A stretch of 17,166 nucleotides of DNA from assembly GCA_937902805.1 (NCBI GenBank), contig CALEMB010000008.1, forward strand, positions 1 through 17,166, written 5' to 3'. Shown here piece by piece: positions 6,232 to 14,141 of this stretch. Source of the DNA: an uncultured Bacteroidales bacterium. GTDB lineage: Bacteria; Bacteroidota; Bacteroidia; Bacteroidales; F082. Each line of letters starts with the position of its first letter. Positions within the stretch are counted from its first letter, which is position 1. Position numbers and translations under genes: made by a program. The notes under the pieces are model-generated. The model saw only the letters and a list, made by a program, of their open reading frames with translations. It was not told where the DNA came from and did not search any database.

Positions 6232-7359
6232 TTATTTAAACAACATCGCACTGGGAATGATACCGGCCTCAAATGAAGCCAGCAGCAAACCATCACTGGT
6301 ATAACGATACACGGTACCGTTCTTCATATAGTTCTTCGCATCAGCGATATAAAGTTCGCCCGTCCTCGGCTCCACGGTCATGTTGTAGAACAAGCCCTGA
6401 GGCTCTGGGGTGATGCGGAACGTTTCCGACAAACTCATTGTGGCGAGGTCGAAACGACGCACTTCATTGTTATAAATCATGTAGAACTGGTCGCCAGCGG
6501 GATTGGCCCTCAATGTGGAGGCGACACCTTTGATTTCATCGTCGTCTTCATACGGGCCTTTGAACTCGTAGCGTAGCTCGGCAGTTCTCAGCATCGGGTC
6601 AATCTCCCACAGCGTAGGATTTTCGCCATAAGGCATACCTTCCGCGTCATACTCCTCGTCCCATGAACGACCTTCACAGAGCACCCACACATGGCCGTTT
6701 TTGTCGACCACCATAGTGTTAGGCTCCTTCCCTACTTCGATGTCGGCCACCTTCACATCGTTGTTCAAGTCGACGACCTGAACGGTATGATAGCTGTCAT
6801 GTGAATAGGCATCGGTGTAGTAATAGGACCAATTGCTGACAAACAACTCATTGCCAACACGCAACATCTTCTCTGTGGTGTTGCCCATAGCGATAGTACC
6901 CGTATGCTTCATCTCCTGCGGGTTGATAATCCAAATGTTGGTACCCACTATATCGGTGACATAGGCCTTGTCGGGCGCCACAAAGAGGATCTCTCTAGGC
7001 GAGTAAAAACCGCCCATCTTGTAAGGCTTCGTGGTGTCGCACACTATCGTATTGGCATCCACCTTATAGATATACTTGCTGTTGTTGACGACGATATACA
7101 ATTTGCCGTCGACCAAAGCCATACTCTCAGCGACATCGCCCAAAGGAGCGTTGTTCACTTTGTAGAACAAGTCATTGACCACCGTGTCGGCTTCAATATC
7201 GTAGAAGGTCAGCGAAGAATTGGCGAACTGGAAGTTGCCCTCGTTGAGCACAAACACACCTGATCCGATGGTGATTGCACCCGGATTGACAGGTTGGTCG
7301 GGCTTGCAGGAGAACAACAAAGTGGCTAACGCCAACAGCAAAAACAGGTTTCTTTTCAT
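6232..7359 (-). CDS. btuG: BtuG-like beta-propeller surface lipoprotein, putative cobalamin-binding
   Basis: A 375-aa lipoprotein: MKRNLFLLLALATLLFSC gives a clear LFSC lipobox (Cys18). The mature part is a YncE/DUF5074-like beta-propeller opening with GVFVLNEGNF. It then has repeated blade strands such as GKLYIVVNNSKYIYKVD, APDKAYVTDIVGTNIWIIN, GNELFVSNWSYYY, EPNTMVVDKNGHVWVLCEGR and PRTGELYIADAKN. The VLNEGN opening and propeller architecture match BtuG, the outer-surface B12-binding lipoprotein of gut Bacteroides that caps the receptor BtuB; this comparison is from memory. Its place in a cobalamin-riboswitch operon strongly supports the role. It follows the upstream paralogue by 12 nt. No partner btuB is visible, so the receptor must be encoded elsewhere or lie outside the window. 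Confidence 0.85.
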   Translation of the reverse strand: MKRNLFLLLALATLLFSCKPDQPVNPGAITIGSGVFVLNEGNFQFANSSLTFYDIEADTVVNDLFYKVNNAPLGDVAESMALVDGKLYIVVNNSKYIYKVDANTIVCDTTKPYKMGGFYSPREILFVAPDKAYVTDIVGTNIWIINPQEMKHTGTIAMGNTTEKMLRVGNELFVSNWSYYYTDAYSHDSYHTVQVVDLNNDVKVADIEVGKEPNTMVVDKNGHVWVLCEGRSWDEEYDAEGMPYGENPTLWEIDPMLRTAELRYEFKGPYEDDDEIKGVASTLRANPAGDQFYMIYNNEVRRFDLATMSLSETFRITPEPQGLFYNMTVEPRTGELYIADAKNYMKNGTVYRYTSDGLLLASFEAGIIPSAMLFK

Positions 7360-7371
7360 GTTGAAATTAAA

Positions 7372-8358
7372 TTACTGTTTCACAATACGTTTCGTAATCA
7401 TTTTTCCGTCGCAGATGACGCGGACGAAATAAATGCCTTCCGTCAGCGCGCTCATGTCGACAACATCTTTCTCTGTGACCAACACTTGCTGTCCGACAAT
7501 GTTGTACACTTCAACGGATTGAAGGTTTTCAGCAGTCACATACAATTGGTTTTTCACAGGGTTGGGATACATGGAAACCGTTTCCGCCTCGTTTTCAGCG
7601 ACATCGCTATGCGCTAAGTCGTGAATGACACCAATGGCATCGAGGTCGAAACCTCCGGTATCGAATCCCGTGGGCCATGGGTCGTTGACGACATTGCCCT
7701 CTGAGTCATGAGTAGCATATTCCGGCTTAATGCAACCCACCACATCGATGATGCGGACATGCGTCACCTTGTTTTTGTCCAACAAGGGATTGTCTTCCAC
7801 CTCATCCAAGTCGAATGGCGTGCCGTAAAACGCCTCATATTTTCCAGCGAAGTTGTGGATTTGCGCCGGATTCATGGCATCAAAACCACCCACTTGCTTA
7901 TCGGAAGGCACCTTGGTGACTGCGGGGAATCGGAAGAAATTCACGCCATCAGAGCTGACTTCCACAAAAGCGAGTTCGAGGAAATACATCATCATCGTCG
8001 AATCCGTATCGGGATGAAGGCCATTCTCAAAGACAGCGAAATCAGGGCCTTCGCCGTTGTAGATGGGCGATGCGAATGTCACCGTGGCACTGCCGCCGTC
8101 GCCAAGACTGACGACATCGAATGTGCCGCCCGGGACGCCGGCGACCAAAGCCTCTTCGCCGAACGAAGCATAACCCAGATTGGGTTTGTTGATACGCATC
8201 AGGCCGCGCTCAACAGTGCAACCCGTGGCCCATGCCACAAAGGCTGACGAGTCAGCGTGCATGGCCGTAGTGCCAGGGAAACACGATGCAGGTGCAAACT
8301 GCGCCCAAAGGCTCATCGGCACCAAAGCTATTATCCATACAAATACTATGTTTCTCAT
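7372..8358 (-). CDS. T9SS-sorted surface protein, FAVFENG family, short paralogue
   Basis: A 328-aa secreted protein. Signal peptide about 1-19 (VPMSLWAQ). The core (about 20-250) includes PGTTAMHADSSAFVAWATGC, GDGGSATVTFASPI, GPDFAVFENG, LELAFVEVSSDGVNFFRFP, QIHNFAGKYEAFYGTPFDLDE, THVRIIDVVGCI and GFDLDAIGVIHD. The C-terminus is a T9SS type A sorting domain (VSMYPNPVKNQLYV...VEVYNIVGQQV...LTEGIYFVRV), so the product is probably anchored on the cell surface. The core is closely related to the preceding gene. It lies 4 nt after that gene and 12 nt before the btuG-like one. The core resembles cell-surface proteins I recall near corrinoid loci. Function unproven; corrinoid binding is inference. 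Confidence 0.85.
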   Translation of the reverse strand: MRNIVFVWIIALVPMSLWAQFAPASCFPGTTAMHADSSAFVAWATGCTVERGLMRINKPNLGYASFGEEALVAGVPGGTFDVVSLGDGGSATVTFASPIYNGEGPDFAVFENGLHPDTDSTMMMYFLELAFVEVSSDGVNFFRFPAVTKVPSDKQVGGFDAMNPAQIHNFAGKYEAFYGTPFDLDEVEDNPLLDKNKVTHVRIIDVVGCIKPEYATHDSEGNVVNDPWPTGFDTGGFDLDAIGVIHDLAHSDVAENEAETVSMYPNPVKNQLYVTAENLQSVEVYNIVGQQVLVTEKDVVDMSALTEGIYFVRVICDGKMITKRIVKQ

Positions 8359-8362
8359 AATT

Positions 8363-9667
8363 CTATTGTTTCACAATACTTCGAATAACAATCCTATCGT
8401 CAGCAGTAACGCGGACGAAATACATACCTGATTCCAATGCCGAAACATTAATTTCAGTCTCCGTCGAAGAGATCACCTTCTGCCCCGTAACATTGAAGAC
8501 CTCAACCTGTTGTATGGGCAGACCATCATTGGCTCCTACGAAAATGACATCTTGCGTCGGATTCGGGTAGACCGATATCATTACCATTGCATTGTCATCA
8601 ACATCATCATACACATAATGCATGATAACATTAATCTCAAAATCAATGGTTTGTCCATGGGATGTCGCACGAAGGACAAGCGTTGCCTCTCCCTCCTCAC
8701 TCGAAAGACGGGTCAGTCTCAACATGCGGCCGCGCAATGATACCGACAGTTCGCTTTCATTTGAGTTTGAAACCATCCTGTAGATGATGTTCTCCTCCGG
8801 GTCGTCAGGGTCAGCGACAACGCCATAGAGATTGATATCAATGGTATCAGGATATTCATCGAAGATCACATCTTCGACTGGGTTTGCAATATAGGGCGGC
8901 TCGTCCGGTTCCGGGGGAAAATGCTCGATGTCGTGAATCACCCCAACCGCATCGAGATCCATTCCGCCTGAAGCGAATGCTGTCGGCCAGGGATCGTTGA
9001 CAGGATTTCCCTGACAGTCGAAGGAGGCATATTCAGGATCGATGGTGCCAATCACATCAACGATGCGGACATGCGTGATGTTATCCTTGTCGAGCAGGGG
9101 ATTGTCAGGTACCTCGTCCAAGTCAAAGGGGGTGCCGTACATTGCGCCGTATTTGCTCGCCAGGTTGTGGATTTGCGACGGGTCGATACAACCCATGCCA
9201 CCAATCTGTGTCTCTGTCTGGGTGTTGCTATAAGCCGGGAAACGGAAGAAGTTCTCACCGTCTGAGCTGACTTCCACAAAACCTAGTTCAAGAAACCAAA
9301 AACCAGGGGCTTGTGCGTTTTCGAAACCGTTCTCAAACACAGCAAAATCCGGTCCTGGGCGATTGCAGATAGGAGATGCAAAAGTCACAGTCGCCATTCC
9401 ACCATCACCAAGACAGGTAACGCCCATCGTACCTTGGGGATAGCCAATGACATTCGATGCAGGCCAACCCGAGCCAGCCACACCAGCACCTGGATTGGTA
9501 ATGTTCATCGGTCCAGGCTCAGCTACACAACCAGTTGCCCAAGCCACGAAAGCCGACGAGTCGGCATGCATGGCTGTGGTGCCAGGTTGATCCTGTGCAG
9601 GAGCAAACTGCGCCCACAAGGTCACTGGCACCAAAGCCATTAGCAGGATGAAAATCCTTTTTATCAT
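8363..9667 (-). CDS. T9SS-sorted surface protein, FAVFENG family, long paralogue with Ig/cadherin-like insert
   Basis: A 434-aa secreted protein. Signal peptide about 1-19 (ALVPVTLWAQ). The core (about 20-250) is strikingly similar to the next gene: PGTTAMHADSSAFVAWATGC, GDGGMATVTFASPI, GPDFAVFENGFE, LELGFVEVSSDGENFFRFP, YGTPFDLDEVPDNPLLDKD, THVRIVDVIG and GGMDLDAVGVIHDIEH. It then has a proline-rich linker (FPPEPDEPPYIANPVEDV) and a domain of about 100 residues (DINLYGVVADPDDPEENI...YRMVSNSNES) resembling bacterial cadherin/Ig-like repeats. The sorting domain closes it (ISVYPNPTQDVIFV...LESGMYFVRV). Its start overlaps the upstream stop by 4 nt. The pair evidently arose by tandem duplication, with domain gain or loss. 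Role inferred: surface component of the B12 capture system. Confidence 0.85.
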   Translation of the reverse strand: MIKRIFILLMALVPVTLWAQFAPAQDQPGTTAMHADSSAFVAWATGCVAEPGPMNITNPGAGVAGSGWPASNVIGYPQGTMGVTCLGDGGMATVTFASPICNRPGPDFAVFENGFENAQAPGFWFLELGFVEVSSDGENFFRFPAYSNTQTETQIGGMGCIDPSQIHNLASKYGAMYGTPFDLDEVPDNPLLDKDNITHVRIVDVIGTIDPEYASFDCQGNPVNDPWPTAFASGGMDLDAVGVIHDIEHFPPEPDEPPYIANPVEDVIFDEYPDTIDINLYGVVADPDDPEENIIYRMVSNSNESELSVSLRGRMLRLTRLSSEEGEATLVLRATSHGQTIDFEINVIMHYVYDDVDDNAMVMISVYPNPTQDVIFVGANDGLPIQQVEVFNVTGQKVISSTETEINVSALESGMYFVRVTADDRIVIRSIVKQ

Positions 9668-10857
9668 TTCACCACGAGTTTGGCGGTACGGACAGCACCG
9701 TCATTGCTGACGCGGACGAAGTAAACACCGCTGGTCAGAGTTTCGGTGCCGAGGCGCACTTGATCGCCGTTGTTGGCCATCACGCTCTCCTTGCTGACGA
9801 GACGACCTTGAATGTCGTATACCGAAACCTGGTTGATGCCAGCGTTCTCAATGGTCACGAAGGTCTCACTGACGGCGGGATTGGGATAGATGGACAAAGA
9901 AGCAACACCGTTTTCACTGACAGCATCGTAAACGCTGACAGGCTCAACGGTCTGCGTCCAGACATAGGTCCACGGGGCAATCTCAGTGCCGCAGGATTCG
10001 TCTCCCCACTTGATGAAGTCGCCATTGACAATAATCTGCTCATCATAACCATACCAAGCACCAACGCCATTGACATTATACATGAAGTACATGCCAGCAA
10101 GGGCCAAATGCAGTTCGCCTTCATCGAAGGTAATGTCCATGACATAACCAGATGATGCGTCGAAGCCGAAGCGCGGGTCAGCCGACTGGATGTCAAGCAT
10201 AACCTGTTCCACAGTGACTTCCTCTTCCGGGAAACGGTAGCCCCAAGCCAGGCACTTGTTGGGTTCGTTCCAGTTGACGGCAAACACTACCTCGTTCTCG
10301 CCTTCGCCAATCCAGTAAAGAATGTCGGCAAAGTCAATCGTAGCTTCCTCGGCCAGAGGATACACGGGAGCGACTGGCGTTTCCCAAACATAGGAGTAGG
10401 TCTCCGGGTCTGTAATAATGCCGCAAGATTCATCGCCCCATTTCACATAGTCGCCGTTGACGACAGTTTGCAGGGTATAACCCAACTGTGCCATTTCGCC
10501 GCTGACAATGTACATCCACCACATGCCAGTGAGACTGAGGTCGAGGACACCATCGTTGAAATAGATGTCACTCAGCCAGCCATTGGAACCTTCATAGCTG
10601 AAACGGTAGTCTTTTTCGGCGATTTCGTCCATCATCGTCTCAACGGTGACAGATTCGCCGCTGAAGCGGTAACCCCAAGCCAGAGCGGTGTCGGGTTCAG
10701 CCCAGTTGACGATGAAAACCACTTCATTCTCGCCTTCGCCAATCCACCAGCGGATGTCAGCGGGGTCAATCGTAGCATCTTGCTGAGCAAACAGGTTGGT
10801 CGTGAACAGACCGAAAATTCCCATGAGGAATAAAAGTGTAAAGTTTTTAAAACGCAT
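9664..10857 (-). CDS. T9SS-sorted protein with two transcobalamin C-like (DUF4430-like) repeats
   Basis: A 397-aa secreted protein, first gene after the riboswitch. Signal peptide about 1-24 (GLFTTNLFAQ). Two tandem repeats of about 140 residues begin at A28 and A172 with ATIDPADIRWWIGEGENEVV and ATIDFADILYWIGEGENEVV. Each then carries VNWxEP, AWGYRF, TVExxMxxI, a WMYIVSG or FMYNVNG segment, and NGDYVKWGDESCG or NGDFIKWGDESCG. The order 'TV..ML then (W/F)MY.V.G then G-D-hydrophobic-K-W' recalls DUF4430/transcobalamin C-terminal domains; this is inference from pattern. A T9SS sorting domain ends the protein (LSIYPNPAVSETFV...VSVYDIQGRLV...LTSGVYFVRV). It overlaps the next start by 4 nt. A surface corrinoid-binding role is a strong hypothesis but unproven. 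Confidence 0.85.
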   Translation of the reverse strand: MRFKNFTLLFLMGIFGLFTTNLFAQQDATIDPADIRWWIGEGENEVVFIVNWAEPDTALAWGYRFSGESVTVETMMDEIAEKDYRFSYEGSNGWLSDIYFNDGVLDLSLTGMWWMYIVSGEMAQLGYTLQTVVNGDYVKWGDESCGIITDPETYSYVWETPVAPVYPLAEEATIDFADILYWIGEGENEVVFAVNWNEPNKCLAWGYRFPEEEVTVEQVMLDIQSADPRFGFDASSGYVMDITFDEGELHLALAGMYFMYNVNGVGAWYGYDEQIIVNGDFIKWGDESCGTEIAPWTYVWTQTVEPVSVYDAVSENGVASLSIYPNPAVSETFVTIENAGINQVSVYDIQGRLVSKESVMANNGDQVRLGTETLTSGVYFVRVSNDGAVRTAKLVVK

Positions 10858-10982
10858 AATACTTTAAGTTTTAAAGGTTTGATAATAAGTTTTTTACCTC
10901 AAAACTTCAAGGATAATGTTGGTACACCTTAATGTAATAAGGAAAGGCCAGCTCTTGTCCCGAAAGCTTTGTTTCACTGACA

Positions 10983-11130
10983 AACGGCAGGTCTTCTGAC
11001 TTACTCCTTTTATCTGACCGCCTTCCCGAAAAGCGTTGTTTTCAGTGGCATGATGGCCAGCGTGAAGAGCTTACAGCAGCGGGAACTGTCCGGGATTTGC
11101 ACCCGATTCCCTATTGAGCCTTGCGGCACC
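10983..11130 (-). ncRNA. cobalamin riboswitch
   Basis: On the minus strand the aptamer core reads GGGAATCGGGTGCAAATCCC, then GGACAGTTCCCGCTGCTGTAA, followed by GCCACTG and GGGAAGG, and ends with the B12-box-like AGTCAGAAGACCTGCC. P1 can form from GCAAGGCT at the 5' side and AGACCTGC at the 3' side with small bulges. It lies about 125 nt upstream of the first gene of the operon. When adenosylcobalamin or a related corrinoid binds, expression of the downstream genes is expected to drop. I see no clear intrinsic terminator between aptamer and ATG; the segment 10858-10982 has only weak A/T hairpins, so translational control is at least as likely. Coordinates are approximate by a few bases. Confidence 0.95.
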
Positions 11131-11142
11131 GCTTATCGGCGG

Positions 11143-11150
11143 CAAAGATA
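11143..11150 (-). promoter_or_regulatory. Bacteroidetes -7 motif driving the B12 operon
   Basis: The minus strand reads TATCTTTG (TAnnTTTG), just upstream of the riboswitch. A start near 11136 gives a leader of about 280 nt that contains the whole aptamer. Confidence 0.55.
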
Positions 11151-11193
11151 AGCAATTTTTCCATTAGGCATGTCTTAATCAAGAAAAAGTTGC

Positions 11194-11201
11194 TATTTTT
11201 G
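11194..11201 (+). promoter_or_regulatory. Bacteroidetes -7 motif for the 941-aa protein
   Basis: TATTTTTG lies 40 nt before the ATG at 11242 and is divergent from the riboswitch promoter, with the two -7 motifs about 43 bp apart. The riboswitch lies on the other transcript, so this gene is not under its direct control. Confidence 0.5.
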
Positions 11202-11241
11202 CCCTTTCAAACGTTTGCTTATTTACGAAACAACTCACATA

Positions 11242-14067
11242 ATGAAAAAGCTAACTACATTTTTCGTCGCCTTGTTCCTTTGCCTTGGAATGGCGCAAGC
11301 ACAAGATGTCTATTATTCCGGCAACGGCAACGGCACAGGCAAGATTTGGAAAAACGACTCGCTGTTATACAGCCTCACCGACAGCCTCAACATTCAACTG
11401 AAAGCCATCCAGGTGGCGGACTCCGGTGCGGTCTACGGCGCAGGATACGCATTCGACACTACCGGTATTCAAGGCCGTATCTGGATGAATGACTCTTGCA
11501 TTTTCACCGGAGACACCAACTCTTATTTCGACCATTTGGCCCTCACCGCCAACGGTTGGACGGCTGCTGGCTTCAACAAGGTCTGGCAAAACGGTGAACT
11601 TCTTTATTCCTACACTCACGAAGAAGACGAGTGCCACATTTATGGTTTAGCCGTTGACACAATGATGGGCGACATTTATGCAGGCGGTGCTATCTCCTTC
11701 AATAGCGACTCCCTCTTCCATGCCTGCGTTTGGAGAAACGACTCGCTCCTTTGGATTGAAGATACCGTTTCGAGCGTCCAAAGCATCTGTTTCGATGGTG
11801 AGAGCCTCTATGCAGCAGGGTTCATGGTGGGAAACGACTCCCTTACCTACGGTATCATTTGGCAAAACGACTCCATAATCTACCAATTGGAAAACGCCAA
11901 CTTCGGACACATCGCCACATTCGACGGTAGCCTCTATTGGAGTGGGATTTCACTGACAGATGCCATTTTTTATATTTGGCAAGACGGCGAGGTGCTCTAC
12001 GCCTTGCCCGAACTTTCTGGAATCAGCAACTTGGTCGTCAACGAGAATGGCGTTTATTTCACTGATGCACAAACGGTTTATAAAGACGGCGAAGTCCTCT
12101 ATCAGCCAGAGTGCGTCATCACGAGCCTCGTCGTGATTCCTTCCGAGATACCTGAGCCCCTCTTCACCCTCACCGTTGAGGCCGACACCACCGGATGGGG
12201 CACTGTGGAAGGCGGCGGCATCTATCATTTGGGCGACACCGCGACCATCGAGGCTTTCCCCAACATAGGATATACTTTCCTCTATTGGAACGACAGCATC
12301 ACCGACAACCCGCTTGATGTCATCATCACACAAGACAGCATCTTCACCGCTTATTTCGGTCCTATAGACTATACCATCACAACCTCCGTCGACCCTGAGG
12401 ATGCGGGAACCGTGACCGAAGGCGGCATCTATCACTATGGCGACACCATTACCCTTGGGGCAGCACCCAATGAAGGTTATGTTTTCGAGATGTGGAACGA
12501 CAGCATCGCCGACAACCCGCGCGACATCGTGGTCACGCAAGACAGCAGCTTTGTCGCCCTCTTCAGTCGCCTGCAATGCACCATCGCAACGCAAGTCATA
12601 CCCGAGGGCACCGGCTTCGTGACAGGCGGCGGCATTTATCCCTATGGCGACACCATCCAACTGGAAGCCACACCCAACCTGGGCTATGAATTCATGACCT
12701 GGAACGATGGCATCAGCGACAATCCCCGCAGCATCGTCGTCACCGGAAACCACGTCTATACCGCTACCTTCAGCCTCAGACAGTGTGTCGTCAACACAGA
12801 AGTCACCCCTGCTGAAGGCGGCACCGTGATTGGCGGCGGCACCTACAGCTACGGCGACACCATCCTTTTGGTGGCCCAAAACAACACCGGATTCCAATTC
12901 AAAATTTGGGATGACGACATTTTGGACAACCCTCGCCAAATCATCGTTGAAGACGACGTCACATACACTGCCGTTTTCTCACCCCTCCAATACGAAATCA
13001 CAACGGGTTGTGAACCCGCGGAAGGTGGCACCGTGGAAGGCAGCGGCATCTACAACTACGGCGAAACGGCTATGATTTATGCCCGTCCGTTCGAAAACTA
13101 CTCCTTCGTCTGCTGGAGCGACGGCATCGTCAGCAACCCGAGATACATCACAGTGACACAAGACGCCTCTTATAAGGCCTTCTTCAACTACACCGGCACA
13201 CAAGAGTATGCCCTCAAGGTGATTCCCAACAATCCCGAGTGGGGCACAGTGGCGGGCGAAGGCACCTATCCCGAAGGCTCGGTTGTCGAAATCAGCGCCA
13301 CACCGACCGACAGCACTCGTTTCGTCAGCTGGGACGACGGCAATACCGACAATCCCCGCTTGGTGACGGTCACCAGCACGATGATTTTCACAGCCATCTT
13401 CGAGCCGCTCCCGACCTACACCATCACGGTGAAATCCATCTCCGAAGCTATGGGTGTGGTCTATGGCAGTGGCACCTATCCCGCCAATATGACCGTCAGC
13501 ATCGGTGCCATTCCCGCACAAGGTTTCTACTTCACCGGCTGGCAAGACGGCGACATGAACAACCCGCGCACCATCACCGTCACTGAAGACGCCGAATATA
13601 CGGCCTATTTCTCACAAACGCCAGCGGAGACCTATACCGTCACTGTCCAATACGACGAAAACCAAGGTCTTATCCTGGGTGCAGGTACCTATAGTGCCGG
13701 AAGCATCGCCACCTTGGTCGCCATTCCCGCCGATAATTATGCGTTCGTGAAATGGGGCGACGGCAGCACCGACAACCCCAAGGAAATCCTCGTTGACCAC
13801 GACATTGTGATTGCCGCCTTCTTCAACTTCACAGACGTTGACGAGAACGGGCTTAACGCCGTCAGCCTCTACCCCAACCCCGCCAACAACGTCCTCCGTA
13901 TCGAAGGGCTGGAAGGACAGCATGAGGTTCAGGTGTACAACATCTACGGAATACTCATCAAAGCCACAAACATTGAGGGCGATGGCGAAATCGACGTCAA
14001 CGACCTCGCGGCAGGCATCTACTTCCTGCGCGTTGGCAGTCATGCAATGAAGTTCGTCAAGGAGTAA
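11242..14067 (+). CDS. large T9SS-sorted protein: seven-repeat propeller-like head plus eight InlB-B-like repeats
   Basis: A 941-aa secreted protein. Signal peptide about 1-20 (ALFLCLGMAQAQ). Residues about 34-285 contain seven copies of a W-x-N-D-S-L-L-Y-like strand (KIWKNDSLLYSL, RIWMNDSCIF, KVWQNGELLYSY, CVWRNDSLLW, IIWQNDSIIY, YIWQDGEVLY, TVYKDGEVLY) spaced about 35-50 residues apart, suggesting a seven-bladed propeller. Residues about 307-863 hold eight repeats of about 65-75 residues with GTVxGGGIYxYGDTxxLxA, GYxFxxWNDGxxDNPR and VTxDxxYTAxF, the divergent InlB B-repeat type. A T9SS sorting domain ends it (VSLYPNPANNVLRI...VQVYNIYGILI...LAAGIYFLRV). The upstream TTG start at 11215 is rejected because the ATG gives a clean signal peptide. 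Probably a surface adhesin or binding protein; no enzyme motif is seen. Confidence 0.88.
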   Translation: MKKLTTFFVALFLCLGMAQAQDVYYSGNGNGTGKIWKNDSLLYSLTDSLNIQLKAIQVADSGAVYGAGYAFDTTGIQGRIWMNDSCIFTGDTNSYFDHLALTANGWTAAGFNKVWQNGELLYSYTHEEDECHIYGLAVDTMMGDIYAGGAISFNSDSLFHACVWRNDSLLWIEDTVSSVQSICFDGESLYAAGFMVGNDSLTYGIIWQNDSIIYQLENANFGHIATFDGSLYWSGISLTDAIFYIWQDGEVLYALPELSGISNLVVNENGVYFTDAQTVYKDGEVLYQPECVITSLVVIPSEIPEPLFTLTVEADTTGWGTVEGGGIYHLGDTATIEAFPNIGYTFLYWNDSITDNPLDVIITQDSIFTAYFGPIDYTITTSVDPEDAGTVTEGGIYHYGDTITLGAAPNEGYVFEMWNDSIADNPRDIVVTQDSSFVALFSRLQCTIATQVIPEGTGFVTGGGIYPYGDTIQLEATPNLGYEFMTWNDGISDNPRSIVVTGNHVYTATFSLRQCVVNTEVTPAEGGTVIGGGTYSYGDTILLVAQNNTGFQFKIWDDDILDNPRQIIVEDDVTYTAVFSPLQYEITTGCEPAEGGTVEGSGIYNYGETAMIYARPFENYSFVCWSDGIVSNPRYITVTQDASYKAFFNYTGTQEYALKVIPNNPEWGTVAGEGTYPEGSVVEISATPTDSTRFVSWDDGNTDNPRLVTVTSTMIFTAIFEPLPTYTITVKSISEAMGVVYGSGTYPANMTVSIGAIPAQGFYFTGWQDGDMNNPRTITVTEDAEYTAYFSQTPAETYTVTVQYDENQGLILGAGTYSAGSIATLVAIPADNYAFVKWGDGSTDNPKEILVDHDIVIAAFFNFTDVDENGLNAVSLYPNPANNVLRIEGLEGQHEVQVYNIYGILIKATNIEGDGEIDVNDLAAGIYFLRVGSHAMKFVKE

Positions 14068-14089
14068 CCCTCCTGACCGCATAATAAAC

Positions 14090-14119
14090 AAAGGTGAGCC
14101 TCAAGCGAGACTCACCTTT
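14090..14119. terminator. bidirectional terminator between convergent genes
   Basis: A 9-bp stem AAAGGTGAG/CTCACCTTT with a 12-nt loop that can pair further inside. Plus-strand tail ATTATATATAGG; minus-strand tail TGTTTATTAT. It sits between the convergent 941-aa gene and the subtilisin gene and can serve both. Confidence 0.75.
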
Positions 14120-14141
14120 ATTATATATAGGCTTGGCCTTT

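Noticed and set aside
10983..11130. tRNA-like or plus-strand small RNA in the structured intergenic region
   Set aside because: The conserved blocks match the cobalamin aptamer on the minus strand in the correct order, and no tRNA cloverleaf or anticodon arm is present.
11950..12939. 329-aa minus-strand frame opposite the eight-repeat protein
   Set aside because: It mirrors the regular repeats of the real gene and has no signal, domain or promoter of its own.
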